Shown one piece after another: positions 14,820 to 23,748 of a stretch of DNA of 26,278 nt. The notes under the pieces were generated by a model. That model saw nothing but the letters and a program-made list of their open reading frames with translations. It ran no database searches and was not told the DNA's origin. This DNA is from Ruminococcaceae bacterium UBA7127 (lineage in GTDB: Bacteria; Bacillota; Clostridia; Oscillospirales; Acutalibacteraceae). The stretch's first letter is position 1, and each line of letters starts with the position of its first letter. Location of the stretch: contig DKXL01000039.1 in the NCBI GenBank assembly GCA_002493005.1, forward strand, positions 1 through 26,278, in the 5' to 3' direction. The translations under genes and the position numbers were made by a program.

Positions 14820-16751
14820 TTGGCTGTATCAAATATGCAGGCCGTAAGCATTATTGGTCTTTGTAACGAAATAGATAATGTCATTGCGGTTTTGGGTGAG
14901 TCGGGTGTGTTTCATCCCGATGATGTTTCTGCTTTTTACAGCAACACAAGAGATTTCACACATCTGCAATCAAAAAATATATACGCTGAACCTCTAAATT
15001 CTCTTAAGGCATCGCTTAACCTCGCTAAATGCAAGACCGAACTTGTTGATGTGAGTGATTTTAATCCTACCTTTAAAGAAATTGAGCTTTTTGTTAATCA
15101 GATAACAAGCGACATTGAAGTTCTTGCAGATGACAGGAATTTTATGGAGGAACAGTTAATTGAAGCTAAGGAAAACCTGACCGAAACATCTCACTTTGTG
15201 GGACTTGGGGTTGAAACTGAAAAAGTACTTACTCTTAAATATCTCAATTCGCGGTTCGGCAGACTTCCAAAAGAAAGTTTTGATAAACTTTCTGCCTACA
15301 AGAATAATCCGTATGTTGACTTTACTGTTTGCTCAGAGGACAAATCACATTACTGGGGCGTATACTTTGCCCCTATTGATAAAACCGATGAGATTGATAG
15401 GATTTTTTCCGGTTTATATTTTGAAAAATGTGATGTCCTTGGTGTTAATGACACTCCAAGAGCACATTTAGAAAAACTTGAGGAGCTTATCCCTGTTCTT
15501 GAAAATAAACTTAAAGAATCTCAAAATCAACTTAATGCTTATATTGACAAATATGAAAACAGAATAAGAAAATATTTGTCAAAACTCGAAGAGCTTAATT
15601 TGTATGCCAAAATCAGGACTAAGATTTTGCAATATCATAACAGCTTTATTCTTGTTGGATGGGTTCCTACCGAAACTGCAAAGGATTTGAAGCGTAAGCT
15701 AAAAAAAATCAAAAGCGTAAATGTTGAATTTTCCGATGCTAAGAAGGAAATGAGTAAATCGCCTCCTGTCAGGCTGAAAAACTGCTTTCTTGCAAAGCCC
15801 TTTGAGTTCTATACAGAGATGTACGGTATGCCGAGATATAACGAAATTGACCCGTCACTATTCATCGCAATAACATATATCATTATTTTCGGTATTATGT
15901 TTGCCGACGTGGGACAAGGAATTTGCCTTTCGATTGTCGGTATGTTGATGTGGAAGTTTAAAAAGATGAAAATCGGTAAAATTCTATTTCCGTGCGGCTT
16001 TTCTTCTGCATTTTTCGGACTTGTGTTTGGCAGTGTGTTCGGTTTTGAGCATCTGCTTGACCCGATGTACAAAGCATTGTTCGGCTTGGAAGAAAAGCCG
16101 ATTGAAGTTATGAGTTCACAATCTATTATTATGATTTTATTGGCTGCCGTAGGCATTGGCGTATCACTTGTGATTGTAGCTATGTGTCTGAATGTGTACA
16201 GCTCAATCAAGCAAAAAGACATTGGAAAAGCTTTGTTTGACTCAAGCGGCGTTGCCGGAATAGTATTTTACGGTGCAGTTATTTTTGGCGTTGCAGGTCA
16301 ATTAATGGGTATGAAAGTGTTTACCCTCCCCTACATTCTCGGACTTATAATTGTTCCGTATCTGCTGATATTTTTCTCTGAGCCGCTTGGCAACATTGTT
16401 AACGGAGAAAAAGATTGGATGCCTGAAAGCTGGGGCGGATATATTATGGAACATCTTATTGAATCCATTGAATTTTTGCTTGAGTATGTTACAAACACCG
16501 TCAGTTTTTTGAGAGTGGGTGCGTTTGTACTCGTTCATGCAGGTATGATGATGGTTGTGTTTGTACTTGCTGACACAGCGGGGGCTGTAGCCTATTGGCC
16601 CGTTGTTGTGCTTGGAAATGTATTCGTTATGGTTTTGGAGGCTTTGCTTGTTTCAATTCAGGTTTTGCGACTTGAATACTATGAAATGTTCAGCCGATTC
16701 TATTCGGGTGAAGGCAGACCTTACGAGCCTGTAAAATTAGAAATTGATTAA
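14820..16751 (+). CDS. ntpI: V-type ATPase subunit I (membrane stator, a-subunit type)
   Basis: The product provides the ion half-channels next to the rotor ring. The 643-residue protein has an N-terminal cytoplasmic, coiled-coil-rich half (about 1-330) and a C-terminal half with about seven or eight hydrophobic segments beginning near residue 345. FADVGQGICLSIVGML and the NTVSFLRVGAFVLVHAGM segment with its essential-type Arg are family hallmarks. It starts with TTG at 14820: GAGGTG lies eight bases upstream, and the only alternative nearby is the ATG six codons in. Confidence 0.92.
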   Translation: MAVSNMQAVSIIGLCNEIDNVIAVLGESGVFHPDDVSAFYSNTRDFTHLQSKNIYAEPLNSLKASLNLAKCKTELVDVSDFNPTFKEIELFVNQITSDIEVLADDRNFMEEQLIEAKENLTETSHFVGLGVETEKVLTLKYLNSRFGRLPKESFDKLSAYKNNPYVDFTVCSEDKSHYWGVYFAPIDKTDEIDRIFSGLYFEKCDVLGVNDTPRAHLEKLEELIPVLENKLKESQNQLNAYIDKYENRIRKYLSKLEELNLYAKIRTKILQYHNSFILVGWVPTETAKDLKRKLKKIKSVNVEFSDAKKEMSKSPPVRLKNCFLAKPFEFYTEMYGMPRYNEIDPSLFIAITYIIIFGIMFADVGQGICLSIVGMLMWKFKKMKIGKILFPCGFSSAFFGLVFGSVFGFEHLLDPMYKALFGLEEKPIEVMSSQSIIMILLAAVGIGVSLVIVAMCLNVYSSIKQKDIGKALFDSSGVAGIVFYGAVIFGVAGQLMGMKVFTLPYILGLIIVPYLLIFFSEPLGNIVNGEKDWMPESWGGYIMEHLIESIEFLLEYVTNTVSFLRVGAFVLVHAGMMMVVFVLADTAGAVAYWPVVVLGNVFVMVLEALLVSIQVLRLEYYEMFSRFYSGEGRPYEPVKLEID

Positions 16752-16768
16752 TTTATGGAGGTTTTACT

Positions 16769-17191
16769 ATGTTGTTTAATTGTATTTTGTTAGCATTTCC
16801 CGTTGTTTTTCTTGCAGTTTCTGCGATTATCGCAGTTAAGGCATTTGAAAAAGGAAAAAGCAAAAAAAGAACTGTTTTGATGCAGATTAGTTCATTTGCA
16901 GCAGTATTTGCTATTTGTATGGTATGTCCTTTTGTTGCCAATGCTGCTACAGGTGACGCTGCCGCAACCTCAACAATGGCTGACGGTCTTGCTTATATCG
17001 GCGCTGCTCTTGCAACCGGTCTTTCGTGCATCGGCGGCGGTATTGCCGTTGGTAATGCTGCTCCAGCCGCTATCGGCGCTACAAGTGAAGATCCTAAGGC
17101 ATTTGGTAAAGCAATTATCTTTGTTGTTCTCGGTGAGGGTATTGCTATTTACGGTATGCTCGTTTCAATCCTTCTTATCTTTGCAAGATAA
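16769..17191 (+). CDS. ntpK: V-type ATPase subunit K (proteolipid ring)
   Basis: This is the ion-carrying rotor subunit. The second half is a normal c-type hairpin: GLSCIGGGIAVGNAAPAAIG, a polar loop TSEDPKAFGKA, then a helix with the ion-binding Glu123 in LGEGIAIYG. The first half adds two hydrophobic helices (about 4-24 and 38-60) with a basic loop, and these lack the Gly repeat and carboxylate of a true c hairpin. It has 140 residues, so only one ion site per polypeptide. No Gln is visible opposite Glu123, so a sodium site is not obvious. Protons are the simpler guess. Confidence 0.9.
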   Translation: MLFNCILLAFPVVFLAVSAIIAVKAFEKGKSKKRTVLMQISSFAAVFAICMVCPFVANAATGDAAATSTMADGLAYIGAALATGLSCIGGGIAVGNAAPAAIGATSEDPKAFGKAIIFVVLGEGIAIYGMLVSILLIFAR

Positions 17192-17213
17192 TTATTTAAA
17201 AGGATTTGGTTTT

Positions 17214-17522
17214 ATGAAATTTTTTCTTATAAGTGATAATGTTGATACTAAAATGGGAATGCGCTTTGCAGGCATTGAAGGCGTTGTAGTTCATCAGGAA
17301 AAGCACGTTCGCAGAGAGCTTGAAAAAGCGATGAACAGAGATGATATTGCTGTTATTTTGATTACCGAAACTCTTGTTTCACTCTGCCCGGATCTTATTT
17401 ATGATTTGAAACTTAATCGCAAACAGCCTCTTATTGTTGAAATTCCCGACCGTCACGGCAACGGACGTACTAAGGACAGTATTACTAAGTATGTTCAGGA
17501 CGCTATCGGTGTAAAGCTGTGA
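17214..17522 (+). CDS. V-type ATPase subunit F
   Basis: This 102-residue Rossmann-like central-stalk subunit binds subunit D and tunes catalysis. MKFFLISDNVDTKMGMRFAGIEG at the N-terminus and the DIAVILITETL strand are family features. The start ATG at 17214 follows AAAAGG. A longer frame open from 16896 overlaps subunit K and is not credible. In Enterococcus naming this subunit is NtpG. Confidence 0.88.
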   Translation: MKFFLISDNVDTKMGMRFAGIEGVVVHQEKHVRRELEKAMNRDDIAVILITETLVSLCPDLIYDLKLNRKQPLIVEIPDRHGNGRTKDSITKYVQDAIGVKL

Positions 17523-17584
17523 TGTGCAGCTTTGACGTATAACAAAGCAGTTTGAATTATCACTAAATGAGTGAGGTTATTTTT

Positions 17585-18178
17585 ATGGAAAAGTCTGCAA
17601 AAACCGACAATTTTTTGAAAGCCATACAAAAATATGCCGACGAGCAAAGAAATGCTATGCACAGCGAGGTTGAACAGTTAAAAGAGGAAAAAATCAAACA
17701 GGCTGAAGCAAAAAGCAAATATGACAGCGAAAAGTACATTAAGGATAAACTTGAAGAGGTTAAGAATAATGAAACCCGCAAGCTTGCCAAAATGATACAG
17801 GAAAGCCAAAAACAATTATTCCTCGAAAGAGCAAAAATGACCGAAAGCATATTTGAAAAGGCAGAAAAGAAACTTGTTGAATATACAAACACAACTGCTT
17901 ATAAAGACAGTTTGATAAAAAGTGCAAGCGCTATTGCCAAGCAGTTTGTCGGCAATGATTGTGTGATATATGTTACCGAAAAAGACTTGGACAGCGCTTC
18001 CAAAATCAAATCTTTATTTGATAACAATATTGAGGTTACTGCCGATAAAACAATTAAAATCGGCGGTATGAAGGGTTATTGCAAGGCAATGAATATTGTT
18101 GTTGATGAAACTCTCGACAGCAAGCTGTGCGTTCAGCGAGAATGGTTTATTGAAAATTCAGGTCTGAGCGTGCTTTGA
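17585..18178 (+). CDS. V-type ATPase subunit E (peripheral stalk)
   Basis: The N-terminal half (about residues 1-110) is a long Lys/Glu-rich helix that pairs with the H/G stalk subunit. The C-terminal globular part ends with GYCKAMNIVVDETLDSKL, the pattern that contacts the catalytic head. An ATG at 17567 is also in frame, but GTGAGG at 17571-17576 is eight bases before ATG 17585, so the latter is taken (197 residues). Confidence 0.85.
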   Translation: MEKSAKTDNFLKAIQKYADEQRNAMHSEVEQLKEEKIKQAEAKSKYDSEKYIKDKLEEVKNNETRKLAKMIQESQKQLFLERAKMTESIFEKAEKKLVEYTNTTAYKDSLIKSASAIAKQFVGNDCVIYVTEKDLDSASKIKSLFDNNIEVTADKTIKIGGMKGYCKAMNIVVDETLDSKLCVQREWFIENSGLSVL

Positions 18179-18249
18179 TACTAATTTCCGATTTGCAGAT
18201 GGATTTTTAGTATAACAGCCGTTAATTTCTATTGAAAGAGATGATATAA

Positions 18250-20004
18250 ATGGAAAATAACAATGTTATATACGGAATAAACGGACCTGTTGTAACAGTT
18301 AAAAATGCCGACAGCTTTGAAATAATGGAAATGGTTTATGTCGGTACGCAAAAACTGGTTGGTGAAATAATAGGTATTACAGATGAATTCACAACTATTC
18401 AGGTTTATGAGGAAACAACAGGCCTTAAACCCGGCGACCCGGTTGAGGGCACAGGCGCACCAATGAACGTACTGCTTGGACCGGGTATTCTTGATAATAT
18501 TTTTGATGGCATTGAACGTCCGTTAAAAGCTATTGAAGAACAATCGGGAGCATTTATCAGCCGAGGTGCGGCGGTTTCATCGCTTGATGACACAAAACTT
18601 TGGAATGTTACCGTTAAAGTTAAGGTTGGCGACAGACTCAGCGGAGGTCAAGTGTATGCAACTTTGCCGGAAACACCGATTATCGAACACAGGCTTATGG
18701 TTCCTCCTGCTCTGTCGGGAGAGATTGTCAAGGTAATGCCTGACGGTGAATATAAGCTGTTTGATACTGTTGCTGTAATTCGTGATGATGAAAATGTTGA
18801 GCACAACTTAACACTTTGTCAGAAGTGGCCTATCAGAACATCCCGACCTGTCAGAGATCGTTTATCATCTTCTGTTCCCTTGATTACAGGTCAGCGTGTT
18901 ATTGACACCCTGTTCCCTATTGCCAAGGGCGGCACAGCCGCTATTCCGGGAGGATTTGGTACAGGCAAAACTATGACTCAACACCAGCTTGCAAAATGGT
19001 GCGATGCCGATATTATAATTTATGTTGGCTGTGGTGAACGAGGTAATGAGATGAGCCAGGTACTTGAAGAATTCTCTGAGCTTATTGACCCTAAGTCACA
19101 AAGACCGATGACCGACAGAACCGTACTTATTGCAAACACCTCAAATATGCCTGTTGCGGCAAGAGAAGCATCAATCTATACAGGCATTACGCTGGGTGAA
19201 TATTACAGGGATATGGGATATCATGTTGCTATGATGGCCGACTCAACTTCTCGTTGGGCAGAAGCGCTGCGTGAGATTTCGGGCAGACTTGAAGAAATGC
19301 CTGCTGAAGAGGGATTTCCTGCTTATCTTCCCTCTCGTTTGGCTGAGTTCTATGAGCGTGGCGGAAGAGCCGAGGTTTTGAGCGGCGGCGAAGGTTCAGT
19401 TACACTTATCGGCGCTGTATCGCCGCAGGGTTCTGACTTTTCGGAGCCTGTTACTCAGAACACCAAGAGATTTACACGCTGTTTTTGGGCGCTTGATAAA
19501 TCGCTTGCATATGCAAGACATTATCCTGCTATTAACTGGATGGACAGCTACAGTGAATATTTTAATGATCTTGACCCGTGGTTCAGAGAAAATCTCGGTG
19601 ATGACTTTATTGAATATCGCAACAGAATCAGCGCGCTTTTGCAGGAAGAAAGCTCATTGATGGAAATTGTTAAGCTGATTGGCTCTGACGTTTTGCCTGA
19701 CGATCAAAAGCTTGTTATCGAAACAGCAAGGGTCATTCGTGTTGGATTTTTGCAACAGAATGCTTTTCACGCTGATGATACGTATGTTCCGCTTGAAAAG
19801 CAGAAACTTATGATGAAAACTATTCTTCATCTTCACGAGAAAGCAAAAGATATTGTTATAAGAAATATTCCGCTTTCTAAAATAATAAAGCTCGGTTTAT
19901 TTGATAAGCTAAGCAAAATGAAATATGATATTCCAAACAATAAACCCGAAATGTTTGACGATTACATTGAAGAAATTACAACTAAACTTTCGACAATTTC
20001 GTAA
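18250..20004 (+). CDS. ntpA: V-type ATPase catalytic subunit A
   Basis: The catalytic head subunit carries the nucleotide sites. The Walker A loop GGFGTGKT has its Lys at residue 240. GCGERGNEM carries the catalytic Glu, and ADSTSRWAEALREISGR is the Walker B region. The extra non-homologous domain that separates A from F-type beta is present between about residues 110 and 190. At 584 residues it has the usual length, and no intein is present. A GAAAGAGATGAT stretch acts as a modest ribosome site. Confidence 0.97.
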   Translation: MENNNVIYGINGPVVTVKNADSFEIMEMVYVGTQKLVGEIIGITDEFTTIQVYEETTGLKPGDPVEGTGAPMNVLLGPGILDNIFDGIERPLKAIEEQSGAFISRGAAVSSLDDTKLWNVTVKVKVGDRLSGGQVYATLPETPIIEHRLMVPPALSGEIVKVMPDGEYKLFDTVAVIRDDENVEHNLTLCQKWPIRTSRPVRDRLSSSVPLITGQRVIDTLFPIAKGGTAAIPGGFGTGKTMTQHQLAKWCDADIIIYVGCGERGNEMSQVLEEFSELIDPKSQRPMTDRTVLIANTSNMPVAAREASIYTGITLGEYYRDMGYHVAMMADSTSRWAEALREISGRLEEMPAEEGFPAYLPSRLAEFYERGGRAEVLSGGEGSVTLIGAVSPQGSDFSEPVTQNTKRFTRCFWALDKSLAYARHYPAINWMDSYSEYFNDLDPWFRENLGDDFIEYRNRISALLQEESSLMEIVKLIGSDVLPDDQKLVIETARVIRVGFLQQNAFHADDTYVPLEKQKLMMKTILHLHEKAKDIVIRNIPLSKIIKLGLFDKLSKMKYDIPNNKPEMFDDYIEEITTKLSTIS

Positions 20005-20021
20005 AAGGAGGAAACGCAGAA

Positions 20022-21395
20022 ATGATTATAGATTATGTTGGCGTTAAGGAAATTAACGGCTCTCTAATAGTTATGGATGGTGTTAAAGGCGTTTCTAACG
20101 AAGAAATTGTTGACATTAGTCTTGACAACGGTACTGTTCGTCAGGGTCGTATGGTACAAATTGAGGGAGAAAAAATTGTTATTCAGGTATTTGAGGGCAC
20201 AAGAAGAATCAGCCTTAAAAATACAAGAACAAGACTTACAGGTCATCCTATGGAAATGCCGCTTTCTCCAGAAATTATCGGTCGTGTGCTTGACGGCGCA
20301 GGAAGACCGATTGACGGACTTGGTGATATTTTCCCTGTAAAGAAAGCAAATATAAACGGTACACCGATTAACCCTGTATCAAGAATTTATCCTAAAAACT
20401 ATATAAATACCGGCATTTCAACTATTGACACACTTATGACTCTTATCAGGGGTCAAAAGCTGCCAATATTCTCAGGCTCAGGTATGAAACACAACGACCT
20501 TGCTGTTCAGATTGTACGACAGGCTAAAATCAGCGGTGCCGACAGCACAAACTTTGGCGTTGTGTTTGCCGCTATGGGTGTTCAGAAAGATGTTGCCGAA
20601 TACTTTAAAAAGAGTTTTGAGGAAAGCGGTGTGCTTTCAAGAGTTGTAATGCTCTTAAATCTTTCTAATGACCCTATCATTGAGAGAACACTTACTCCGA
20701 GATGTGCACTGACTATTGCTGAATATCTTGCATTTGAACTTGATATGCACATTCTTGTTATTATGACTGATATGACATCATATGCTGAGGCATTGCGTGA
20801 ATTCTCATCTTCTAAAGGTGAAATTCCGGGCAGAAAGGGTTATCCGGGTTATCTTTACTCTGACCTTGCTTCACTTTATGAAAGGGCAGGTATGATTAAA
20901 GGTCATTCGGGTTCTGTAACTCAAATTCCGATTCTTACTATGCCTAATGATGATATAACCCACCCTATCCCCGATCTTACCGGCTACATTACAGAAGGTC
21001 AGATTGTTCTTGACCGTTCATTGCAGGGACAGGGGCTTTATCCTCCTGTCAGCGTTCTGCCGTCGCTTTCTCGTCTTATGAAAGACGGTATCGGCGAAGG
21101 ATACACAAGAGGTGACCATCAGGCTCTTGCTAACCAGCTTTTTGCGTCCTACGCAAAAGTAATTGACGCAAGGTCGCTTGCATCGGTTATAGGAGAAGAG
21201 GAGCTTTCTCCTACAGACAAAAAATACATTGAATTCGGCAAGCTGTTTGAGTCAAAATTTGTTAATCAGGGCTTTAGCGAAAACAGAAGCATTGAGCAAA
21301 GTCTTGATTTGGGATGGGAGTTGTTGTCAACACTGCCGAGAGCCGAGCTTGACCGTGTAGATGATGAATTGCTTGACAGATATTATAAGGGTTAA
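20022..21395 (+). CDS. ntpB: V-type ATPase regulatory subunit B
   Basis: This non-catalytic head subunit alternates with A. It has a degenerate P-loop, IFSGSGMKHNDLAVQI, where A has GGFGTGKT. The flanking GISTIDTLMTLIRGQKLPIF and the MTDMTSYAEALREFSSSKGE block are classic. Length (457) is standard. It starts after AAAGGAGG, 17 bp beyond the end of subunit A. Confidence 0.97.
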   Translation: MIIDYVGVKEINGSLIVMDGVKGVSNEEIVDISLDNGTVRQGRMVQIEGEKIVIQVFEGTRRISLKNTRTRLTGHPMEMPLSPEIIGRVLDGAGRPIDGLGDIFPVKKANINGTPINPVSRIYPKNYINTGISTIDTLMTLIRGQKLPIFSGSGMKHNDLAVQIVRQAKISGADSTNFGVVFAAMGVQKDVAEYFKKSFEESGVLSRVVMLLNLSNDPIIERTLTPRCALTIAEYLAFELDMHILVIMTDMTSYAEALREFSSSKGEIPGRKGYPGYLYSDLASLYERAGMIKGHSGSVTQIPILTMPNDDITHPIPDLTGYITEGQIVLDRSLQGQGLYPPVSVLPSLSRLMKDGIGEGYTRGDHQALANQLFASYAKVIDARSLASVIGEEELSPTDKKYIEFGKLFESKFVNQGFSENRSIEQSLDLGWELLSTLPRAELDRVDDELLDRYYKG

Positions 21396-21421
21396 ACGCC
21401 GCAGGAAAGGAGTATCAGCGT

Positions 21422-22060
21422 ATGGCAGTGCAGGCAGTACCAACCAAGGGTAATCTTATGAACACTAAGAAATCCCTTGCTCTTGCAAAAAACGGATACG
21501 AGCTGCTGGACAGAAAGCGTAATATTTTGATAAGAGAAATGATGACGCTGATTGACCACGCTAATGCTATTCAACAAAAGATTGATGACGCTTATTCCGA
21601 GGCTTATATCGCTTTGCAAACAGCTAACATAACTAACGGCTTTTGTGAAGATATTTCTAATTCTATCCCCTATGAGGACAGCTTGCATCTCGACTCAAGA
21701 AGCGTTATGGGTGTCGAGATTCCGATTCTGACCATTGAAAAACATCATCATCATGAATATTTGCATTATGGGTTGCGTACCACAAACTCGGCAATAGACA
21801 AGGTATATAACAAGTTTTCTGAGGTTAAGTACCTTACTGCTGAGCTTGCGGAAATTGAAAACAGTGTTTACAGATTGGCAGATTCAATAAAAAAGACTCA
21901 GAAACGTGCTAACGCACTTAAAAATATTATGATTCCCCGATTTGAAGAGACTGTTAAATTTATTACCGACGCGCTTGATGAAAAGGACAGAGAAGAATTC
22001 AGCCGTCTTAAGGTAATCAAAAGAAAAAAAGAAAAAGATAAATCCAAAGAAAATGCGTAA
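21422..22060 (+). CDS. ntpD: V-type ATPase subunit D (central shaft)
   Basis: The long antiparallel coiled coil of this subunit forms the rotating shaft inside the A3B3 head. The N-terminus reads VPTKGNLMNTKKSLALAKNGYELLDRKR, in which the P-T-K-x-x-L start is diagnostic, and the C-terminal helix includes RANALKNIMIPRFEETVKFI. The last residues are an unusually Lys-rich tail. AAAGGAG lies nine bases before the ATG. It is the last gene of the operon and is followed by a terminator. Confidence 0.95.
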   Translation: MAVQAVPTKGNLMNTKKSLALAKNGYELLDRKRNILIREMMTLIDHANAIQQKIDDAYSEAYIALQTANITNGFCEDISNSIPYEDSLHLDSRSVMGVEIPILTIEKHHHHEYLHYGLRTTNSAIDKVYNKFSEVKYLTAELAEIENSVYRLADSIKKTQKRANALKNIMIPRFEETVKFITDALDEKDREEFSRLKVIKRKKEKDKSKENA

Positions 22061-22066
22061 TGATAT

Positions 22067-22102
22067 TAAAAAATGCCTCCTTTATCGGAAGGCATTTTTT
22101 TA
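22067..22102. terminator. Bidirectional terminator of the V-type ATPase operon
   Basis: AATGCCTCC pairs with GGAAGGCATT with one bulged base, with A and T runs outside. It lies between the convergent subunit D and small membrane-protein genes. Confidence 0.88.
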
Positions 22103-22110
22103 TAAGAAAT

Positions 22111-22425
22111 TTACTTTTTTCTTCTGTGCATTTTCTCGTCAGTTTTAAGATTTTTTATTTTAAAAATGATAAGATAGCCTGCAATAAGCGCCAATAATGT
22201 TGTTTGTGTATAGAACAGTTGATAGTCTTTGTCGGAAAAGTTTAGCTCCAAATGATTTTTTAAGCTACTGTCAGGCGATTTTGTATATAAAGGAACATAC
22301 TCCTCATTAGACTGAGATATAACTGCATCATCAGGGGTTGATGACGCTGCTGTTACACAAAACATCGATGTTATGCAAATTATAATTGCCGATATTATCA
22401 AAATTAGAATTTTTGGGTATTTCAT
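22111..22425 (-). CDS. Small signal-anchored protein of unknown function
   Basis: This 104-residue protein starts with a hydrophobic signal peptide (about residues 4-26, possible cleavage after VTA). An acidic, polar middle of some 45 residues follows, then a second hydrophobic segment TLLALIAGYLIIFKI near 76-91 and a very basic tail ending RRKK. GCGAGG lies before the ATG, which supports translation. The layout (secreted stretch, membrane helix, basic tail) is the same as in the cohesin-like protein at 5165, but no known domain is visible. No function can be assigned. Confidence 0.65.
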   Translation of the reverse strand: MKYPKILILIISAIIICITSMFCVTAASSTPDDAVISQSNEEYVPLYTKSPDSSLKNHLELNFSDKDYQLFYTQTTLLALIAGYLIIFKIKNLKTDEKMHRRKK

Positions 22426-22500
22426 TATTGCCTCGCTTAAATATAAGTGTTTTGAAATTATTATGTGTTATATAATTATAATTAAGTAAGCTAAGATTAG

Positions 22501-22540
22501 ATTCGGCACACATTTTTCACTGTGATTATGTGTGCCGAAT
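22501..22540. repeat. Perfect 12-bp inverted repeat
   Basis: ATTCGGCACACA (22501-22512) and TGTGTGCCGAAT (22529-22540) are exact inverted copies around a 16-base loop. The site lies 28 bp beyond the ddh stop and upstream of the small membrane-protein gene. It probably terminates ddh, but on that strand no clear T tract follows. A T-rich stretch is present only on the other strand. Confidence 0.8.
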
Positions 22541-22567
22541 TATTTTATATTTATTGTCTTTCAGTAA

Positions 22568-23551
22568 TCACAGAAGATGCGCTCTAAGCTCTTCACCACT
22601 AAGATTTGAAAGATACGCAGGCGCAATATCAAACACGGTTTTGCATCCTGTCTGACCCTCATTATTCATTCTGTAAACTGCTCTTGCATATGCTGCAATA
22701 ACTGAACCTGTAAATTCAGGGTTGGAATCGAGTTTAAGATTATATTCAACAACATGTGTATGTTCGTTGTTAAGGCCTGTAACGCCTGTGCGAATTACAC
22801 TGCCGCCATGAGGAAGTCCGCTGTGGTTTGCTTTCATCTCATCTTCGGTTATGAAATGTACGGTTGTATCATAATCAGCGAAATAGTTGGGCATATTCTT
22901 GATTTCGTCCTCGATTCTTGCTAGGTCTGCGCCGTCCTCAGCTACTACAAAGCATTCTCTGAGATGCTTTTGACGTGTAGTAAATTCGGGTTGCTCGCCG
23001 TTTCTTACCGACTGCATAGCCGCTTCTATGGGAATAGTATACTGTCTGCAATCCTTTACACCGTCAATTCGGCGAACTGCATCTGAATGACCCTGGCTTA
23101 CACCTTTGCCCCAAAAAGTATAATCCTTACCGTCAGGAAGAATACAATTAGCGTAAAGTCTGTTTAGAGAAAACATACCGGGATCCCAGCCGCAGGAAAT
23201 AACGCTTGTCTTGCCTGCCGCCTTAGAAGCCTTGTCAACATTTGCAAAATGCTCAGGGATACGTGCATGGGTGTCAAAGCTGTCAACAACATTGCAAAGA
23301 GCCGCATATTTTGGTGTTTGCTCAGGAAGATCTGTTGCACTGCCGCCGCAGAGAATGAGAACATCTATCTGATCTCTCATATTTTCAATTTCAGACTCAT
23401 GATATACCTTGACGCCGTCAGTCATTACATTTATGCTGTCGGGATTTCTTCTTGTAAACACACCGACAAGCTCCATATCCTTATTCTTAGCTACAGCACA
23501 CTCAACGCCCTTGCCAAGATTTCCGTATCCTAAAATACCGATTCTAATCAT
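22568..23551 (-). CDS. ddh: meso-Diaminopimelate dehydrogenase
   Basis: This NADP-dependent enzyme makes meso-diaminopimelate in one step from tetrahydrodipicolinate, supplying lysine and peptidoglycan. The Rossmann motif GILGYGNLGKGVE is at residues 4-16. VVDSFDTHARIPEHF and SCGWDPGMFSLNRLYA are characteristic of Ddh, as is GGSVIRTG near residue 245. Length (327) is normal. GAAAGGAAA precedes the ATG, and a near-consensus promoter lies upstream. Confidence 0.95.
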   Translation of the reverse strand: MIRIGILGYGNLGKGVECAVAKNKDMELVGVFTRRNPDSINVMTDGVKVYHESEIENMRDQIDVLILCGGSATDLPEQTPKYAALCNVVDSFDTHARIPEHFANVDKASKAAGKTSVISCGWDPGMFSLNRLYANCILPDGKDYTFWGKGVSQGHSDAVRRIDGVKDCRQYTIPIEAAMQSVRNGEQPEFTTRQKHLRECFVVAEDGADLARIEDEIKNMPNYFADYDTTVHFITEDEMKANHSGLPHGGSVIRTGVTGLNNEHTHVVEYNLKLDSNPEFTGSVIAAYARAVYRMNNEGQTGCKTVFDIAPAYLSNLSGEELRAHLL

Positions 23552-23624
23552 TTTTCATTTCCTTTCTTTAATCAGTAAAATATATTATATAAATTTTTTG
23601 TTGTGATACCATGTTTACCGAATT

Positions 23625-23653
23625 ATTATAACACACACTAAGATAATTTTCAA
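23625..23653 (-). promoter_or_regulatory. Promoter of ddh
   Basis: On the minus strand TTGAAA (23653-23648) and TATAAT (23630-23625) are 17 bp apart, giving a leader of about 65 bases. Confidence 0.75.
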
Positions 23654-23748
23654 TTATATAGTATAAAAAGTCGCATAATAACCACTCTCATACTCAATCG
23701 GAATCAGCATAAGAGTACGAATTGAATAAAAAGCTTTATACTCAACCA

